Shown: positions 1 through 10,385, numbered from the stretch's first letter. The stretch is DNA of 64,000 bases from Odocoileus virginianus (GCF_023699985.2 NC_069678.1:66272798-66336797), one strand, 5' to 3'. Translations and numbers: made by a program. The notes: a model not told the origin generated them from the letters alone.

Positions 1-640
1 CGTTGATAATATCTTATTCCCTCTTATGGACACTGCTGTTGGTCTATGGGTAGATACTGTGAGTCAGTTTCATAAACATTTGAATCAAAGGAACAAACTC
101 TAAGGGAGTAGGCCTTTGAATTGTGTAAATGGTAGAATACAGATGTCCATGAATTCCTTTTGCTTTGGTCCTTGGGAGGGTCTCAATCCTGACCTGAGCA
201 CTATTTATTCTTTTTTTTCTTTTATTTCAACGTGGCCTTAAGAGAATTTGAATAGGCTTGTTTCTTGCAGCAAAATTTCCGTTAAAAAGTTATGTAGCTA
301 AGAACTATAAACCAAAATCTATACTTTAGCATGACTGGTGCAATGATAAAGTTTGGTCAGTTTACTAGGTACAAAGAGGGGGTGCCTTCAATTTGGCCTA
401 AGAAGGTCAGAGAAATCTTACAGGAGATAACACCTAAACTGAATTATGGAGAATAATAATTAACTTGGAGAAAAATGGTGGAGGAAAAAAAAGGAAAGTT
501 TTTGCAGCCTGAAAAAATCCAGGGGTCCTAAACAGCAGGTATATTTTGGGAAATGCAAGTTTATTGTAATGAGCTCAAAGTACAAGGTAATGAAGCATCA
601 AGGAAGGTATCTGAAAAAGTAGGTAAAAGCAAGACCATGG
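1..640. other. Unassigned AT-rich DNA
   Basis: I recognise no gene or repeat family here. There are short A/T runs, no long reading frame, and no splice-bounded exon that I can defend. Old, unrecognisable transposon remnants are possible. Confidence 0.5.
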
Positions 641-1360
641 AATGTCTTTGATAAGATTTGTTAGCTGAAAAAAATGGACAATGTGAGAGTTTTTATTAAA
701 GTCTTACTCAGAGCAAAAGAAGGACTATGGCCTTGGAGACAGCATTTTAGATAGCTCTGGGAAATTCCTCCAAAGAGGTAGAATGTGAAAGGATTAGTCC
801 TCAGTTGCGTCCGACTCTTTGAGACCCCATTGATTGTAGCCTACCAGGCTTCTCTGCCCATGGAATTCTCCAGGCAAGAATACTGGTATAGGTAGCCATT
901 CTCTTCTCCAGGGGATCGTCCCGATTCAGGGATTGAACACAGGTCTCCGACTGCAAGTGGATCCTTTACAGTCTGAGCCACCAGGGAAACCCCCAATGCG
1001 GTAGAAGGAAAGGTCAAGACATATGATTTTAGTGAAGGGGGATAGTTACAGCCAAGCACACATTTTTGCAGAAAGTTCCTTCTAGTCACGAGGAGCAGGT
1101 ATCTCCATTAATGATTTCACTGCTTTCCTAGATATGAGGAGATACAGGAATTTGGGCTCATAAAATCATCTTCTGAAAATATCTGGCTGTCTGAAAGCCT
1201 GTTCTGCCAGTTTCCCCCAAAACAGAGTGCCTCATTCCTGATCTTCACCCTGAACTCCTTTTCAGGTATGTTGAAGGTCAGCAACTAGGATGGCTAATGA
1301 CCTAATCCTTCTAATGGCAGGTGACAATTTTTAGTTAACAGATGCTAAGTAGTTTGAGTT
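640..1360 (+). mobile_element. Degenerate LTR-like remnant (copy A), split by a SINE
   Basis: Both sides of the SINE at 793-999 resemble the plus-strand LTR-like sequences at 39775-40222 and 40668-41805. Shared blocks include the 'gagacagcatttcagatag'-type block near 740-760, the 'gattttagtgaaggggg' block near 1025, 'cctagatatgaggag' near 1120 and 'tatgttgaaggtcagcaac' near 1267. The element is probably a ruminant ERV LTR of the BTLTR1 kind. The name is from memory; the three-way similarity is visible in the window. Confidence 0.5.
793..999 (-). mobile_element. Bov-tA SINE
   Basis: Antisense copy: it begins with the SINE tail complement (gcgtccgactcttt) and ends with the head complement (gagccaccagggaaaccc). 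An imperfect TSD brackets it, GGTAGAATGTGAAAGG (777-792) against GGTAGAAGGAAAGG (1000-1013). It interrupts LTR-like copy A. Confidence 0.9.
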
Positions 1361-1369
1361 TTGCCTTGC

Positions 1370-1530
1370 AGGCTCATAATCTGCTGAATGACCAGATTTG
1401 ATCCTTTCTCTGGGGAGATCATGAATAAATCCTCAGGAACCCTCTAATTATTCTATAGCTCCTTTTTCAGGGGCAGCCCCAGGAAAGCTTTTGAAAAGAA
1501 ACACAGAGCATGTGGAAAGGAGCCATTATT
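1370..1530. other. Unassigned spacer
   Basis: Short anonymous sequence between the LTR-like remnant and a MIR. No gene signal is seen. Confidence 0.4.
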
Positions 1531-1534
1531 CAAA

Positions 1535-1687
1535 ATCAGTAGTCCAGAGTTTGAGCCTCTGCTCAACTGCTTCCTATCTGAGCAATATGGAAGAAGGAAT
1601 TTAATTCAATTGAAACTGCTTCCTTATCTAGATATAAAATGGAAGTTACAAAATATCTACCTCCCAGAATTGTAGTTTAGATCCAAT
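1535..1687 (+). mobile_element. MIR SINE remnant
   Basis: Diverged MIR order is visible: 'gtttgagcctctgctc', then a decayed central core, then 'ataaaatggaagttac...acctcccagaattg', matching the ancestral 'tgtaaaatggggat...acctacctcatagggttg' tail. It is an ancient mammalian tRNA-derived SINE. Confidence 0.55.
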
Positions 1688-1700
1688 ACATGTGTTCTTG

Positions 1701-1915
1701 AAAGTGAAATGTGTTAGTCCATCAGTCATGTCTGACTCTTTGTGACCCCATGGACTGTAGCCTGCCAGGCTCTTCTGTTCATGAAATTCTCCAGGCAAGA
1801 ATACTGGAGTGGGTAGCCATTCCCTTCTCCAGGGGATTTTTCCAGCCCACGGATCGAACCTGGGTCTCCTGCTTTGCAGGCAGACTTATGACAGTCTGAG
1901 CCACCAGGGAAACCC
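1701..1915 (-). mobile_element. Bov-tA SINE with perfect TSD
   Basis: Near-complete antisense Bov-tA, from its tail region to the 'gagccaccagggaaaccc' head complement. A perfect 13-bp TSD ACATGTGTTCTTG lies at 1688-1700 and 1916-1928. The downstream TSD copy directly abuts the simple tail of the BovB at 1929, so insertion was at the BovB 3' end. Confidence 0.95.
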
Positions 1916-1928
1916 ACATGTGTTCTTG

Positions 1929-3170
1929 TTGTTGTTGTTCAGTTGCTGTTGCGTCTGACTCATTGCACCCCCATGGACTGTAGCACACCAAGCTTCCCTG
2001 TCCTTCAACATCTCTCAGAAATTGCTCAGACTCATGTCCATTGAGTTGGTGATGTCATCCAACCATCTCATCCTCTGTCATCCCCTCTCCTTATGCCTTC
2101 AATCTTTCCCAGCATCAGGGTCTTTTCTAATGAGCTGGCTCTTTGCATCAGTGGCCAAAGTATTGGAGTTTCAGCTTCAACATCAGTCCTTCCAATGAAT
2201 ATTCAGAATTGATTTCCTTTAGGATGGACTTGTTGAATCTCCTTGTAGTCCAAGGGACTCTTAAGAGTCTTCTCCAACACCACAGTTCAAAAGCATCAGT
2301 TCTTTGGTGCTCAGCCTTCTTTATGGTCCAACTATCACATCCATGCATGACTGCTTTAAAAACCATAGCTTTGACTAGATCGACCTTTGTCAGCAAAATA
2401 ATGTCTCTGCTTTTTAATATGCTTTCTAGGTTTATCGTATATTTTCTCCCAAGGAGTAAATGTCTTTTAATTTTATGGCTGCAGTTACCATCTGCAGTGA
2501 TTTTGGAGCCCAAGAAAATAAAGTCTTCAATGTTTTCATTGTTTCCCCATGTATTTGGCATGAAGTGATGGGACCGGATGCTGTGATCTTAGTGTTTTGA
2601 ATGCTGGGTTCTAAGCAAGCTTTTTCACTCTCCTATTTCACTTTCATCAAGAGGCTCTTTAGTTCCCCTTTGCTTTCTGCCATAAGAGTGGTGTCATCTC
2701 CATACCTGAGGTTATTGCTATTTCTTCCTGCAATCTTGATTCCAGCTTGTGCTTCTTCCAGCCCAGCATTTCTCATGATGTACTCTGCATATAAGTTAAA
2801 TAAACAGGGTGACAGTATACAGCCTTGATGTACTTCTTTCCCAATTTGGAACCAGTGTGTTGTTCCATGTCTGGTTCTAACTTTTGGTTCTTTATCTGCA
2901 TACAGGTTTTTCAGGAGGCAGTCAAGGTGATCTGGTATTCCCATCTCTTGAAGAATTTTCCACATTTTTTTGTGGGGAAAAAGAAAAAAAACTGCCTCAC
3001 AGTCAAAGGCTTCAGCATAGTCAATGAAGAAGGAGTAGATGTGTTTCTGGAATTCTGTTGCTTTTTCAGTGATCCAATGGATGCTGGCAACTTGATCTCT
3101 GGTTCCTCTGCCTTTTCTAAGTCCAGCTTATACATCTGGAAGCTTGTACATCATGTGCTCTTAATGCCCT
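1929..3170 (-). mobile_element. BovB LINE, 5'-truncated
   Basis: This is the antisense 3' part of a BovB (RTE-clade) LINE. It starts with the GTT-repeat complement of its AAC-type tail and runs back through the C-terminal ORF into the reverse transcriptase. Minus-strand frames at 2148-2561 and 2633-2965 encode BovB-like peptides. These include the GDDTTLMAES stretch (family form YADDTTLMAES, so the catalytic Tyr-Ala pair is altered) and QGCILSPCLFNLYAEYIM (RT motif B). A third frame, 2911-3135, continues upstream. Frame changes and an A/T-rich expansion near 2965-2990 show it is inactive. The 5' edge near 3170 is approximate. Confidence 0.92.
2148..2965 (-). pseudogene. BovB reverse transcriptase fragment (inactive)
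   Basis: Two minus-strand frames in different phases cover the end of the RT domain and the C-terminal segment. Motif B (QGCILSP) is intact. Motif C reads Y-G-D-D rather than the family's Y-A-D-D. The C-terminal piece carries WTIKKAEHQRTDAFELWCWRRLLRVP, a BovB signature (split here as WTIKKAEHQRTD and AFELWCWRRLLRVP). It lacks the endonuclease domain and the RT start, so it cannot encode a working LINE protein. It acted in the family as the target-primed reverse transcription enzyme. Confidence 0.85.
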
Positions 3171-3224
3171 GCTCTAAGGCAGTTTCTGACCTTACTCTTT
3201 CACAGGCAGCATCTCAATGAATGA

Positions 3225-3345
3225 CAACCATATACTGAAGTAAACATTATTGTCTTATTTGAAATGGGGACACTGAGGCTCAGGGAGGTAAAGTTGTCTG
3301 TTTAGTTTCACACAACCAGTCATAGAGGTGCTGACATCCAAAATC
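3225..3345 (-). mobile_element. MIR SINE remnant
   Basis: It contains 'ggggacactgaggctcagggaggtaaag' type sequence (first half 'ggggacactgaggctcag'), the complement of the MIR core, followed by 'cacacaaccagtcata'. Diverged and ancient. Confidence 0.7.
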
Positions 3346-3518
3346 ACATTTTAATAGAGTGGAAACCTATGAGACCTTCTCAAGACAGACCCCACGCCCA
3401 TATCATCTGCTTTAGCTTCTCTTCTAAGTACTTAGATAATAGTATCTGATGCACATTTCCTGAATTGTTTTACAGATGCTAAACCCCCCTCAAATGGAAG
3501 AAATTAAGTACTTTTCAA

Positions 3519-3672
3519 AATTTAACTTTTATTTTATATTGGAGTATAGCTGATTTACAATATTGTGTGAGTTTTGGGTATACAGCAAAATGGTTCAATT
3601 ATATATATGTATATCCATTTTCTTTCAGACTCTTTTCCCACATAGGTTATATATTATGGTTGCTGAATTGCA
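3519..3672 (-). mobile_element. L1 3' UTR fragment
   Basis: Antisense L1 3' end: 'ttttatattggagtatagc', 'ttacaatattgtgtgag' and 'tacagcaaaatggttca' match the common laurasiatherian L1 3' UTR. A second, separate L1 3' end starts just downstream, so this is a severely 5'-truncated copy. Confidence 0.75.
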
Positions 3673-4843
3673 TGGTGATTCCATTTTTATTTATTTATTC
3701 TTTTAACTTTCTATTTTGTATTGGGGTGCCTGGGCTTCCCAAGTGGCTCAGGGGTAAAGAATCTGCCTGCCAACGCAGGATATGTCCTGAGATGCAGGTT
3801 CAATACCTGGGTCAGAAAGATCCCCTGGAGGAGGAAATGGCAACCCACTCCACTCTTCTTATCTGGGTAGTCCTATGGACAGGGCAACCTGACAGGGTAC
3901 AATCCACGAGGCTGTAAAGTCAGACACAACTAAGCAACTGAGCATGCAAGGATATCTAAGTAACAATGTTGTGATAATTTCAGATGCACAGCAAAGTGAT
4001 TCAGTCATACATATACATGTATCAGTTCCCGCCACCTGCCACCCCCGCCAAACTCCCCTCCCATCCAGGCTGCCATATAGCACTGAGCAGAATTCCCTGT
4101 ACTCTACAGTAGGTCCTTGCTGGTTATCTGTTTTAAATATAGCAGTGTGTACACGTCAATCCCAAACTCTCCAACTATCTCCTCCTCCCCTTTCCCTACC
4201 CTGGCCCCACAACCATGAGTTCTCTAAGGCTGTGAGTCTGTTTTGTAAACAAATTCATTTGTATCATGTCTTTTAAAATTCTGCATATAAGGGATATTAT
4301 TAACATATGAATTTCTCTTTCTCTGTCTGACTTAGTATGCTAATCTCTAGGTCCAACCATGTGCTGCAAATGGCATTATTTCATTCTTTTAAATGGCTGA
4401 GAAATATTCCATTGTATGTATATATTACATCTTCCTTATCCATCTCTTTGTCAATTGACATTTAGGTTGCTTCCATGTCTTGGCTGTTGTAAATAGTACT
4501 TCAATGAATATTGGGGTGCAAGGATCCTTTCAGACCATATTTTTCTCTGGATATATGCCCAGGAGTGGGATTCAGAACTCTCACTCATGTGGGAGAACTT
4601 CTGTGATGTCATACTTTTCTAGTGTGTGGGTCGCCCACCTGGCAGGTATGGGGTTTGATTATATCATAGAAACACTCCTCCCAGCATCTCCTTGTGGCTT
4701 TTTCTTTGTCTTTGAATGTAGAATATCTTTCTGATAGGTTTCAATTGTTTTTGTCAATGGTTATTCGGCTGTTAGTTGTGATTTTGATGTCTTTGTGAGA
4801 GCAGGTGAGCTCAAGTCCTACTCTGTCATCTTGTTTCCTCCCC
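3673..4843 (-). mobile_element. Internally deleted L1 (5' UTR end joined to ORF2 end/3' UTR)
   Basis: Reading left to right this is an antisense L1: 3' UTR (interrupted by the SINE at 3732-3946) and the ORF2 C-terminal region up to 'ctggatatatgcccaggag' near 4563. It then jumps to a sequence resembling an L1 5' UTR, with 'gtgtgggtcgcccacctgg' near 4621 and an end 'ctctgtcatcttgtttcc' at about 4820-4838. ORF1 and almost all of ORF2 are missing. The element is therefore about 1 kb long with both L1 termini. The deletion edge lies between about 4575 and 4620. Confidence 0.7.
3732..3946 (+). mobile_element. Bov-tA SINE
   Basis: Sense copy starting 'gggcttcccaagtggctcag' and ending near 'agcaactgagcatgc'. 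It interrupts the antisense L1 3' UTR, which resumes at 'taacaatgttgtgataattt'. No clean TSD is seen. Confidence 0.9.
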
Positions 4844-4849
4844 TAACCC

Positions 4850-5745
4850 AGAAATTAATGATTTGATGACAATGAGCATGTTGCCTACAGATCTCTGGTG
4901 CCCAAGGAATGATCATATCAGCCCCTGTGACAGCACTCTGTTATCTCACCATCAACCAACCAGAGAATTGTGCGTTAATTGATAATGTACTCTTGGATGC
5001 CACTCGTTTACCTGGCCTTTAAAAATGTTTTGCAGAAACCCATTGGGGAGCTCAGACTTTTTGAGTATTAGCTGTCATGGACTCCTCATATAAGACCCCA
5101 CAACAACTGCCACACTTTCATTTACCACAATCTAGTGTTAGTAGTTTGAGCATTCTTTGACATTGCCTTTCTTAGGGATTGGAATGAAAACTGAACTTTT
5201 CCAGTCCTGTGGCCACCAAAGGTCCATCTGGTCAAGGCTATGGTTTTTCCAGTGGTCATGTATGGATGTGAGAGTTGGACTGTAAAGAAAGCTGAGCGCC
5301 GAAAAATTGATGCTTTTGAACTGTGGTGTTGGAGAAGACTCTTGAGAGCCCCTTGGACTGCAAGGAGATCCAACCAGTCCATCCTAAAGGAGATCAGTCC
5401 TGGGTGTTCATTGGAAGGACTGATGCTAAAGCTGAAACTCCAGTACTTTGGCCACCTCATATGAAGAGTTGACTCATTGGAAAAGACCCTGATGCTGGGA
5501 GGGATTGGGGGCAGGAGGAGGAGGGGATGACAGAGGATGAGATGGTTGGATGGCATCACTGATTCGATGGGCATGAGTTTGAGTAAACTCCGGGAGTTGG
5601 TGATGGACAGGGAGGCCTGGTGTGCTGCAATTCATGGGGTTGCAAAGAGTCAGACATGACTGAATGACTGAACTGAACTGAGTGTTTGTAGATTGACTTC
5701 ACTGTGAGCAGGGGAGGGGACCCAAACTTACTTCAGTAACAGTAC
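4850..5745 (+). mobile_element. Ruminant ERV LTR, split by a BovB
   Basis: The left part (4850-5144) carries 'cagaaacccattggggagc', 'ttgagtattagctg' and 'accacaatctagtgttagta'. The right part (5682-5745) resumes at the duplicated target and continues 'gattgacttc...gggacccaaacttac...cagtaacagtac', which fits the R-U5 end of a common ruminant LTR. No intact viral gene is attached. The two halves only make sense as one LTR once the BovB insert is recognised. Confidence 0.65.
5145..5681 (+). mobile_element. BovB 3' end with 5' inversion (twin-primed)
   Basis: 5145-5216 is antisense BovB ('cattctttgacattgcc...ccagtcctgtggccac'). 5217-5681 is sense BovB 3' end ('aaaggtccatctggtcaagg' to 'gaactgaactga'). 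A 10-bp TSD with one mismatch, GTGTTAGTAG (5135-5144) and GTGTTTGTAG (5682-5691), brackets the whole. One insertion event therefore produced both orientations. The sense part includes a 74-codon C-terminal BovB frame (5240-5464, ending FGHLI). Confidence 0.88.
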
Positions 5746-5956
5746 ATGTTGGACTTTAAATCCAGCCCTTTCCCCTCAAAACACTGAATTGTAAAAATAA
5801 CAATGTTTTAAGAAAAAAAGTTTTGCACATAATAATCGTCACCTCTTTCAGTGGGTGAAGTCACTATTTGCTGAGCTCCCATCTCCTTTTTTTTGGGACA
5901 GATTCTGTCACTCAAGTGCCCTGACTATCTTTGGGCTTTCTTCTTATATGCAAAAT

Positions 5957-6188
5957 GGGCTTTCCATTTGCATGGCTTGCTGGTAAAGAATCCATCTGAA
6001 ATACAGGAGACCAACTGCCATGCTGGAGACCCAGGTTCGATCCCTGGGTTTGGAAGATCTCCTGGAGAAGGAAATGGCAACCCACTCCAGTATTCTTGCC
6101 TGGAAAATCTCATGCACTGAGGAGCTTGGTGGGCTACAGTGCATGGGGTCACAAGAGTTGTACATGACTTAGTGACTAAACCACCAAC
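5957..6188 (+). mobile_element. Bov-tA SINE with a small internal expansion
   Basis: Sense copy from 'gggctttccatttgcatgg' to 'cttagtgactaaaccacc'. Relative to other copies in the window, the B-box region has roughly 20 extra bases ('gagaccaactgccatgctg' precedes a second 'gagacccaggttcgatccc'). Confidence 0.85.
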
Positions 6189-6189
6189 C

Positions 6190-6780
6190 ACCATAGGCAA
6201 AAGGCCTCCATATAACTTGGCCTTTCACCTAGGCTGCCCACTAAGGCATCACCTGATTGCAAGGTCATCACTGACTGCCTGTCCAAAATGATTTTTTTCT
6301 GATATTCTATTCCATTACAGTCTTGCTAGGAAGCTAAAAATTCTTGTGATTAATTGATTTATTCCAAAGCATAGAAAACTTTTTTTTATTGTCCCTGGAT
6401 TCCAGCAGAGTTTCCTTGAAGACTTAGTTCCTTAATCCATTATGTTTTAAAACTGTTTTCAGGAACATTGATGTGAAGAGATGGTCCATTAAAAAAGAGT
6501 TCATGAGAATCACCATATTGACTACCATCTTGGATGTTACCTTATTTCTCATGCTCATGAGCTTTATGTTTTTAATGAGGCAAGAATTGTCCTATTGATG
6601 TTAATGATGTATTAATGAGAAAGTTTAAGTATTTTTTAAAAAACTATGATAGCCATGTAGCTCTATACAAATAGAAGTTATGATTCTGATGAAAATTAAT
6701 GTTAGGTACCATACAATGTTAGCAATCCTTAATATTAATGCTATTAATAATATATCAAATAAAAAGCAAATATGAACTAA
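6190..6780. other. Unassigned DNA
   Basis: AT-rich sequence without recognisable gene, RNA or repeat family. Only short reading frames are present. Confidence 0.4.
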
Positions 6781-6781
6781 A

Positions 6782-7290
6782 GTAAGGAGAGACTTTATTC
6801 AAAAACAATATTATAGTAAGAAAAGTGAGACTATTGCAATAGAGAGAATTCTTTGACTATAAGATCTGAAAGCATCTTAATCAGAAAAGGGATTTTCTTT
6901 TAGAGGAAGAGGCAAAAACCATTAAGATCAGCTGATTCTCAGAAATTTTTCAAGAAGTTTTTCAAGTTCCATGCTCACTAGTGGGCCAAAGTTCAGAGAT
7001 CTGGGAGAAGTAGAAAACCCTGAGCAAAACTTGGTCAAGTGAAGTTTTGGGCATGTTGGCCAAACTGGTCAGCAGAAAGAGACAGTTCAGCTAATCACAA
7101 ATGAGACAAAGATGGGAATTTGGAAGTCTGGGTCTGGTCTTGTTGTAGGCAAACAAGGTGTCATACATGAGTCATCTATAAGTCACACAGAGAATGTTGG
7201 TTCTTTGCAGTAAGCCATTTGGGGGGAACATAAAAGGAGATGAAGAGAATTTCTTAATTATTGTTGTTTTCCAGGAGCACAAGGCTTAAA
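6782..7290 (-). mobile_element. Possible antisense LTR remnant
   Basis: It begins 'taaggagagactttattc', the complement of a GAATAAA polyadenylation signal followed by CT-rich sequence, as at an LTR R/U5 border. The rest is a non-coding, moderately complex sequence of about LTR length. The family is not identified. Confidence 0.35.
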
Positions 7291-7344
7291 TAAATTTCAA
7301 CACTGCCAGACATCATCTTTATCATTGCTTTTCTCGTGTATAGT

Positions 7345-7505
7345 TAGTCATTTGAAATATACTATCTTTAGGCAAGTTGCCTAGTCTTTCAGACCTTCAG
7401 TTTTCTTATCAGTAAAATGGTAATAATTATAGTAACAACTAATTTGATAGATTTCTGTGAAGTTTACTGACAAGTGCCTAACAGCTATAAATATTGTATA
7501 AATGT
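7345..7505 (+). mobile_element. MIR SINE
   Basis: Clear MIR 3' order: 'ctttaggcaagttgcctag', 'cagttttcttatcagtaaaatgg', 'agtgcctaacagc...tgtataaatg'. Sense orientation. Confidence 0.8.
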
Positions 7506-7739
7506 TTTGTTTGTTTGTTTCATTTTTGTTACTAGTGGTTCCATGGACTCTGCTTCCTTCTTTTCATCTTTTCCTTTGCTCCCTCTGCCCCCTCCCCCTT
7601 CTTCTCTTTTTCTTCTTCTGCTTTAATAAGGATAAATCTCACCTCATGCAGCAAAGGGGAAGGCAGCAGGCATTTCTAGAATGAATTTTAGGTGCCTGAT
7701 ACAGGGCAACTCATTACTCACAATAAAATCCCAAGCTGT

Positions 7740-7845
7740 GTATTTAGTGTCCTCATATAAGGATTGAGGAAACTGAGGCTCAGCAAAGTTTGCCTAAGTT
7801 CATACAGTTCACAGGTGATGGAAAGAGAATACAGGTGTGAGGTGG
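7740..7845 (-). mobile_element. MIR SINE remnant
   Basis: 'tgaggaaactgaggctcagc' followed by 'tttgcctaagttcatacag' is the complement of the MIR core and its upstream part. Confidence 0.75.
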
Positions 7846-7964
7846 CTGACTTGACTCTTTCTCATCAGGTCTCATGGAACATGAAATGCTCATGCACATG
7901 AAACAGCCCAATTTTATACCAGGAATATGGAAAAGAAATGGAGAAAAAGATACCTCAGTTGTAT

Positions 7965-8164
7965 GAAAGTGAAAAGTGAAAGTGAAGTTGCTCAGTTGTG
8001 TCCAACTCTTTGCTACCCTGTGGACTGTGTCCATGGGATTTTCCAGGCAAGAGTATTGGAGTGGGTTGCCATTCCTTCTCCAGGGGATCTTCCCTACCCA
8101 GGGATTGAACCTGGGTCTCCCGCATTGTAGGCAGATGCTTTACCATCTGAGCTACCAGGGAAGT
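7965..8164 (-). mobile_element. Bov-tA SINE with TSD
   Basis: Antisense copy with the duplicated 'gtgaaaagtgaaagtgaag' tail and an intact head complement 'gagctaccagggaag'. An 11-bp TSD with one mismatch flanks it: CTCAGTTGTAT (7954-7964) and CTCAGCTGTAT (8165-8175). Confidence 0.93.
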
Positions 8165-8268
8165 CTCAGCTGTATAGGCATGTGAATAATTGCTGTTCTT
8201 TTGTGATGGAATCAATGAGCTTTCTCTTCTGTATAATTGTTTTTGAAAAAGGCAGAGAAAAAGTTAAA

Positions 8269-8328
8269 GGGGGAGAGAGAGAGCTAGAGAAAGGAAGAGA
8301 GAGAGAGAGAGAGAAAGAGAAAGAGTGA
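8269..8328. repeat. (GA)n purine-rich low-complexity tract
   Basis: About 60 bp composed almost wholly of A and G, with an uninterrupted (GA) run near 8298-8314. Likely length-polymorphic. Confidence 0.9.
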
Positions 8329-8329
8329 A

Positions 8330-9955
8330 CTCCAACCCATCAAGCCCATATTGCACATTGGCTGCCAGCAATGTTTCTTTTAAAAATAAAATAAAAATGT
8401 TCAGTTGTAGATTTTTTTTCCCTTTTGGAGAGATGCAGGAATTGCAAAGAGAGTGCCAGACAGCGCTAGCATATGCTTATTTTTCTAGCTCAATGTGGGC
8501 AGCCTTTCTTAAACATTTTGTATAAATATATTTATTCTCCCACTGAGACCTTGCCTGCCAGGTTCAGGAACAACTGAGTAAGCAGATGCGTTATAAATCG
8601 AGGAAAGAAAAGAAAGGATTGCCATGGAAATGCTGATGGCCCCTTTATTCTAGCTGAGTATATTGCCCTGGTATAATAAATTACTGGTTGATGCATTGAT
8701 GATAAATCTATAGTGGTTTTCATATTCAAAGTAAAAGATATTTCACTCTGTCTTTGCTGGAGATGTAGTCAGAAAGCAAGGAAATGTTGACATCCGGTGG
8801 GCAGGATTGAAAAAAAACACACACACAGACCCTTTGGTGTACAACCCACATTTGCAAGCTGTCTGCGTTTCTTGTATTGGCCTCAGCTTTGACAAATGTA
8901 AAAAAGTCACTAATATTTTGACACTCTCCCTGCCCAAGTCTGATACCAGCTGGCTGTGAAGCCACATACTCATTGTTCTGCTGGATTTTAAAGACTGGGT
9001 CCCAGCCAAAGGACTGGACTGGATCCATTCATTCATTTTCAAGATTGAAGTTGCAGCTTAACTGTAATGACCATTTCTCAACTCAATCTGGAAACCTCTT
9101 CCAAACCCAACAGATGCCTGAGAGGCAAATGTGCATTTGGATTAGAAACCATTCTCTCAGATAAAGAAACAAACGGTGATCTTTGATTCTGGAAAGAATT
9201 ATTTGCTTTGAGAGCAATTAATACTCTTTATATTGATTATGTCTTATTTTATAAAATGCTCATGCTTTTGGAACCTTAGTAAAAATCCTTATCTTACCAT
9301 TTTAAATTAAATGAATATTGAAATTGCAGAGAAATTATGACCCCAATTATGAAAAAAAATATGCCCAGAGGAAAACTGGAAGAAAACACCCAAAATGTCA
9401 AAAACATTAACAGTGGCAAGGGAGGCATGTTTAAGGTTATGGTGTTTTTCCTTTCTACTTTTATATGGTTTTCTTTTCTATAATAAGTTTTAAGTTTATA
9501 ATTGAAGAAAGAAAATTAACTATTCATTCTTTTGAAAACATGCTGTTTCTTTTACTGTATTTTCAGCTCCAGTGACCATATTGTTCTAGTAATCATAAGC
9601 AACTATTGCTTAAGTGTGCTATAGCCATGGAAAATAAAACCACTCTATAATCTACAATAAAATATCCTTGCTTTCTACTTCTAAAAAATGCTCCCCTGCT
9701 GTGTGTTCCTGCTGTCCCATTTTTCCAGTCACTTAATAATTGGAGACATTAACCCTGATCACTTGCAAATTTTCCATTTAAATTTATTTTCAGGTAAGCA
9801 GATGCTTGGGAAAACTGTCATCACAGGGCTGTAGGAGAAAGGGAGTTATAACTTGATCCTGAAATCATTTGAGGGGATTATTTTCAAGCCATGATGAGAC
9901 ACCTATATACTTTAGTGTTGGAGTAATCTTTGAGAAATAATTCGTATTAACACTT
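8330..9955. other. Repeat-poor unique DNA, possible conserved non-coding region
   Basis: I see no SINE, LINE or LTR over about 1.6 kb, in a window otherwise packed with them. The part 8400-9170 is of higher complexity, with no strong coding signal: frames are short and overlap on both strands. 9170-9955 is AT-rich. Function, if any, would be regulatory; this is inference. Confidence 0.4.
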
Positions 9956-9959
9956 TAAT

Positions 9960-10115
9960 ATAAATCAATTTCTTGTGCCCTTCTATGTGCCAGATTCTGT
10001 ATGAAGGACTTGTATGTGCTATTTCATGTCACCCTCAGACAACTTTATGAACTATATACCTTCATCATATACCTCCTTCAGTTGAGGAAACTGATACTTA
10101 TAAAGTTGAAAAATT
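9960..10115 (-). mobile_element. MIR SINE remnant
   Basis: 'ccttctatgtgccagattctgt', 'tatttcatgtcaccctcagac' and 'agttgaggaaactgatac' follow the order of an antisense MIR. (First block is quoted as 'cttctatgtgccagattctg'.). Confidence 0.7.
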
Positions 10116-10142
10116 TGAATCTGTTGATTGATCTATCAGGTC

Positions 10143-10187
10143 ATCCATAGGGTTGCAAAGAGTCAGACACAACTGAGCGACTGAGGC
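10143..10187 (+). mobile_element. Bov-type SINE/BovB tail fragment
   Basis: About 45 bp: 'agggttgcaaagagtcagac' then 'acaactgagcgactgag', the 3' tail common to BovB and Bov-derived SINEs. It is too short to assign to one family. Confidence 0.7.
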
Positions 10188-10239
10188 CCAAGCATTGTTT
10201 ACCCTTAAGTTATGGAGTTTTATATCAGAAAGACTTTGC

Positions 10240-10385
10240 TTTTGATCTCAGTGCCTTGACTTAGAAGCTGGTGACTCTAGTCAATCACTGTGCCTCTTTA
10301 AGGCCCAGTTTCTCTGTCAGTAAAATGGGGATGATAAAAAATTTGAAGACATAGGGCAACTGCAAAGATTAAAGTAATATCATCA
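10240..10385 (+). mobile_element. MIR SINE
   Basis: 'ttgacttagaagctggtgac', 'cccagtttctctgtcag', 'taaaatggggatgataa' and 'gcaaagattaaagtaat' match the sense MIR body and tail. Confidence 0.75.

Noticed and set aside
2143..2568. 141-codon plus-strand frame as a protein
   Set aside because: It is the antisense shadow of the BovB frame; equivalent shadows occur at 29219 and 5122.
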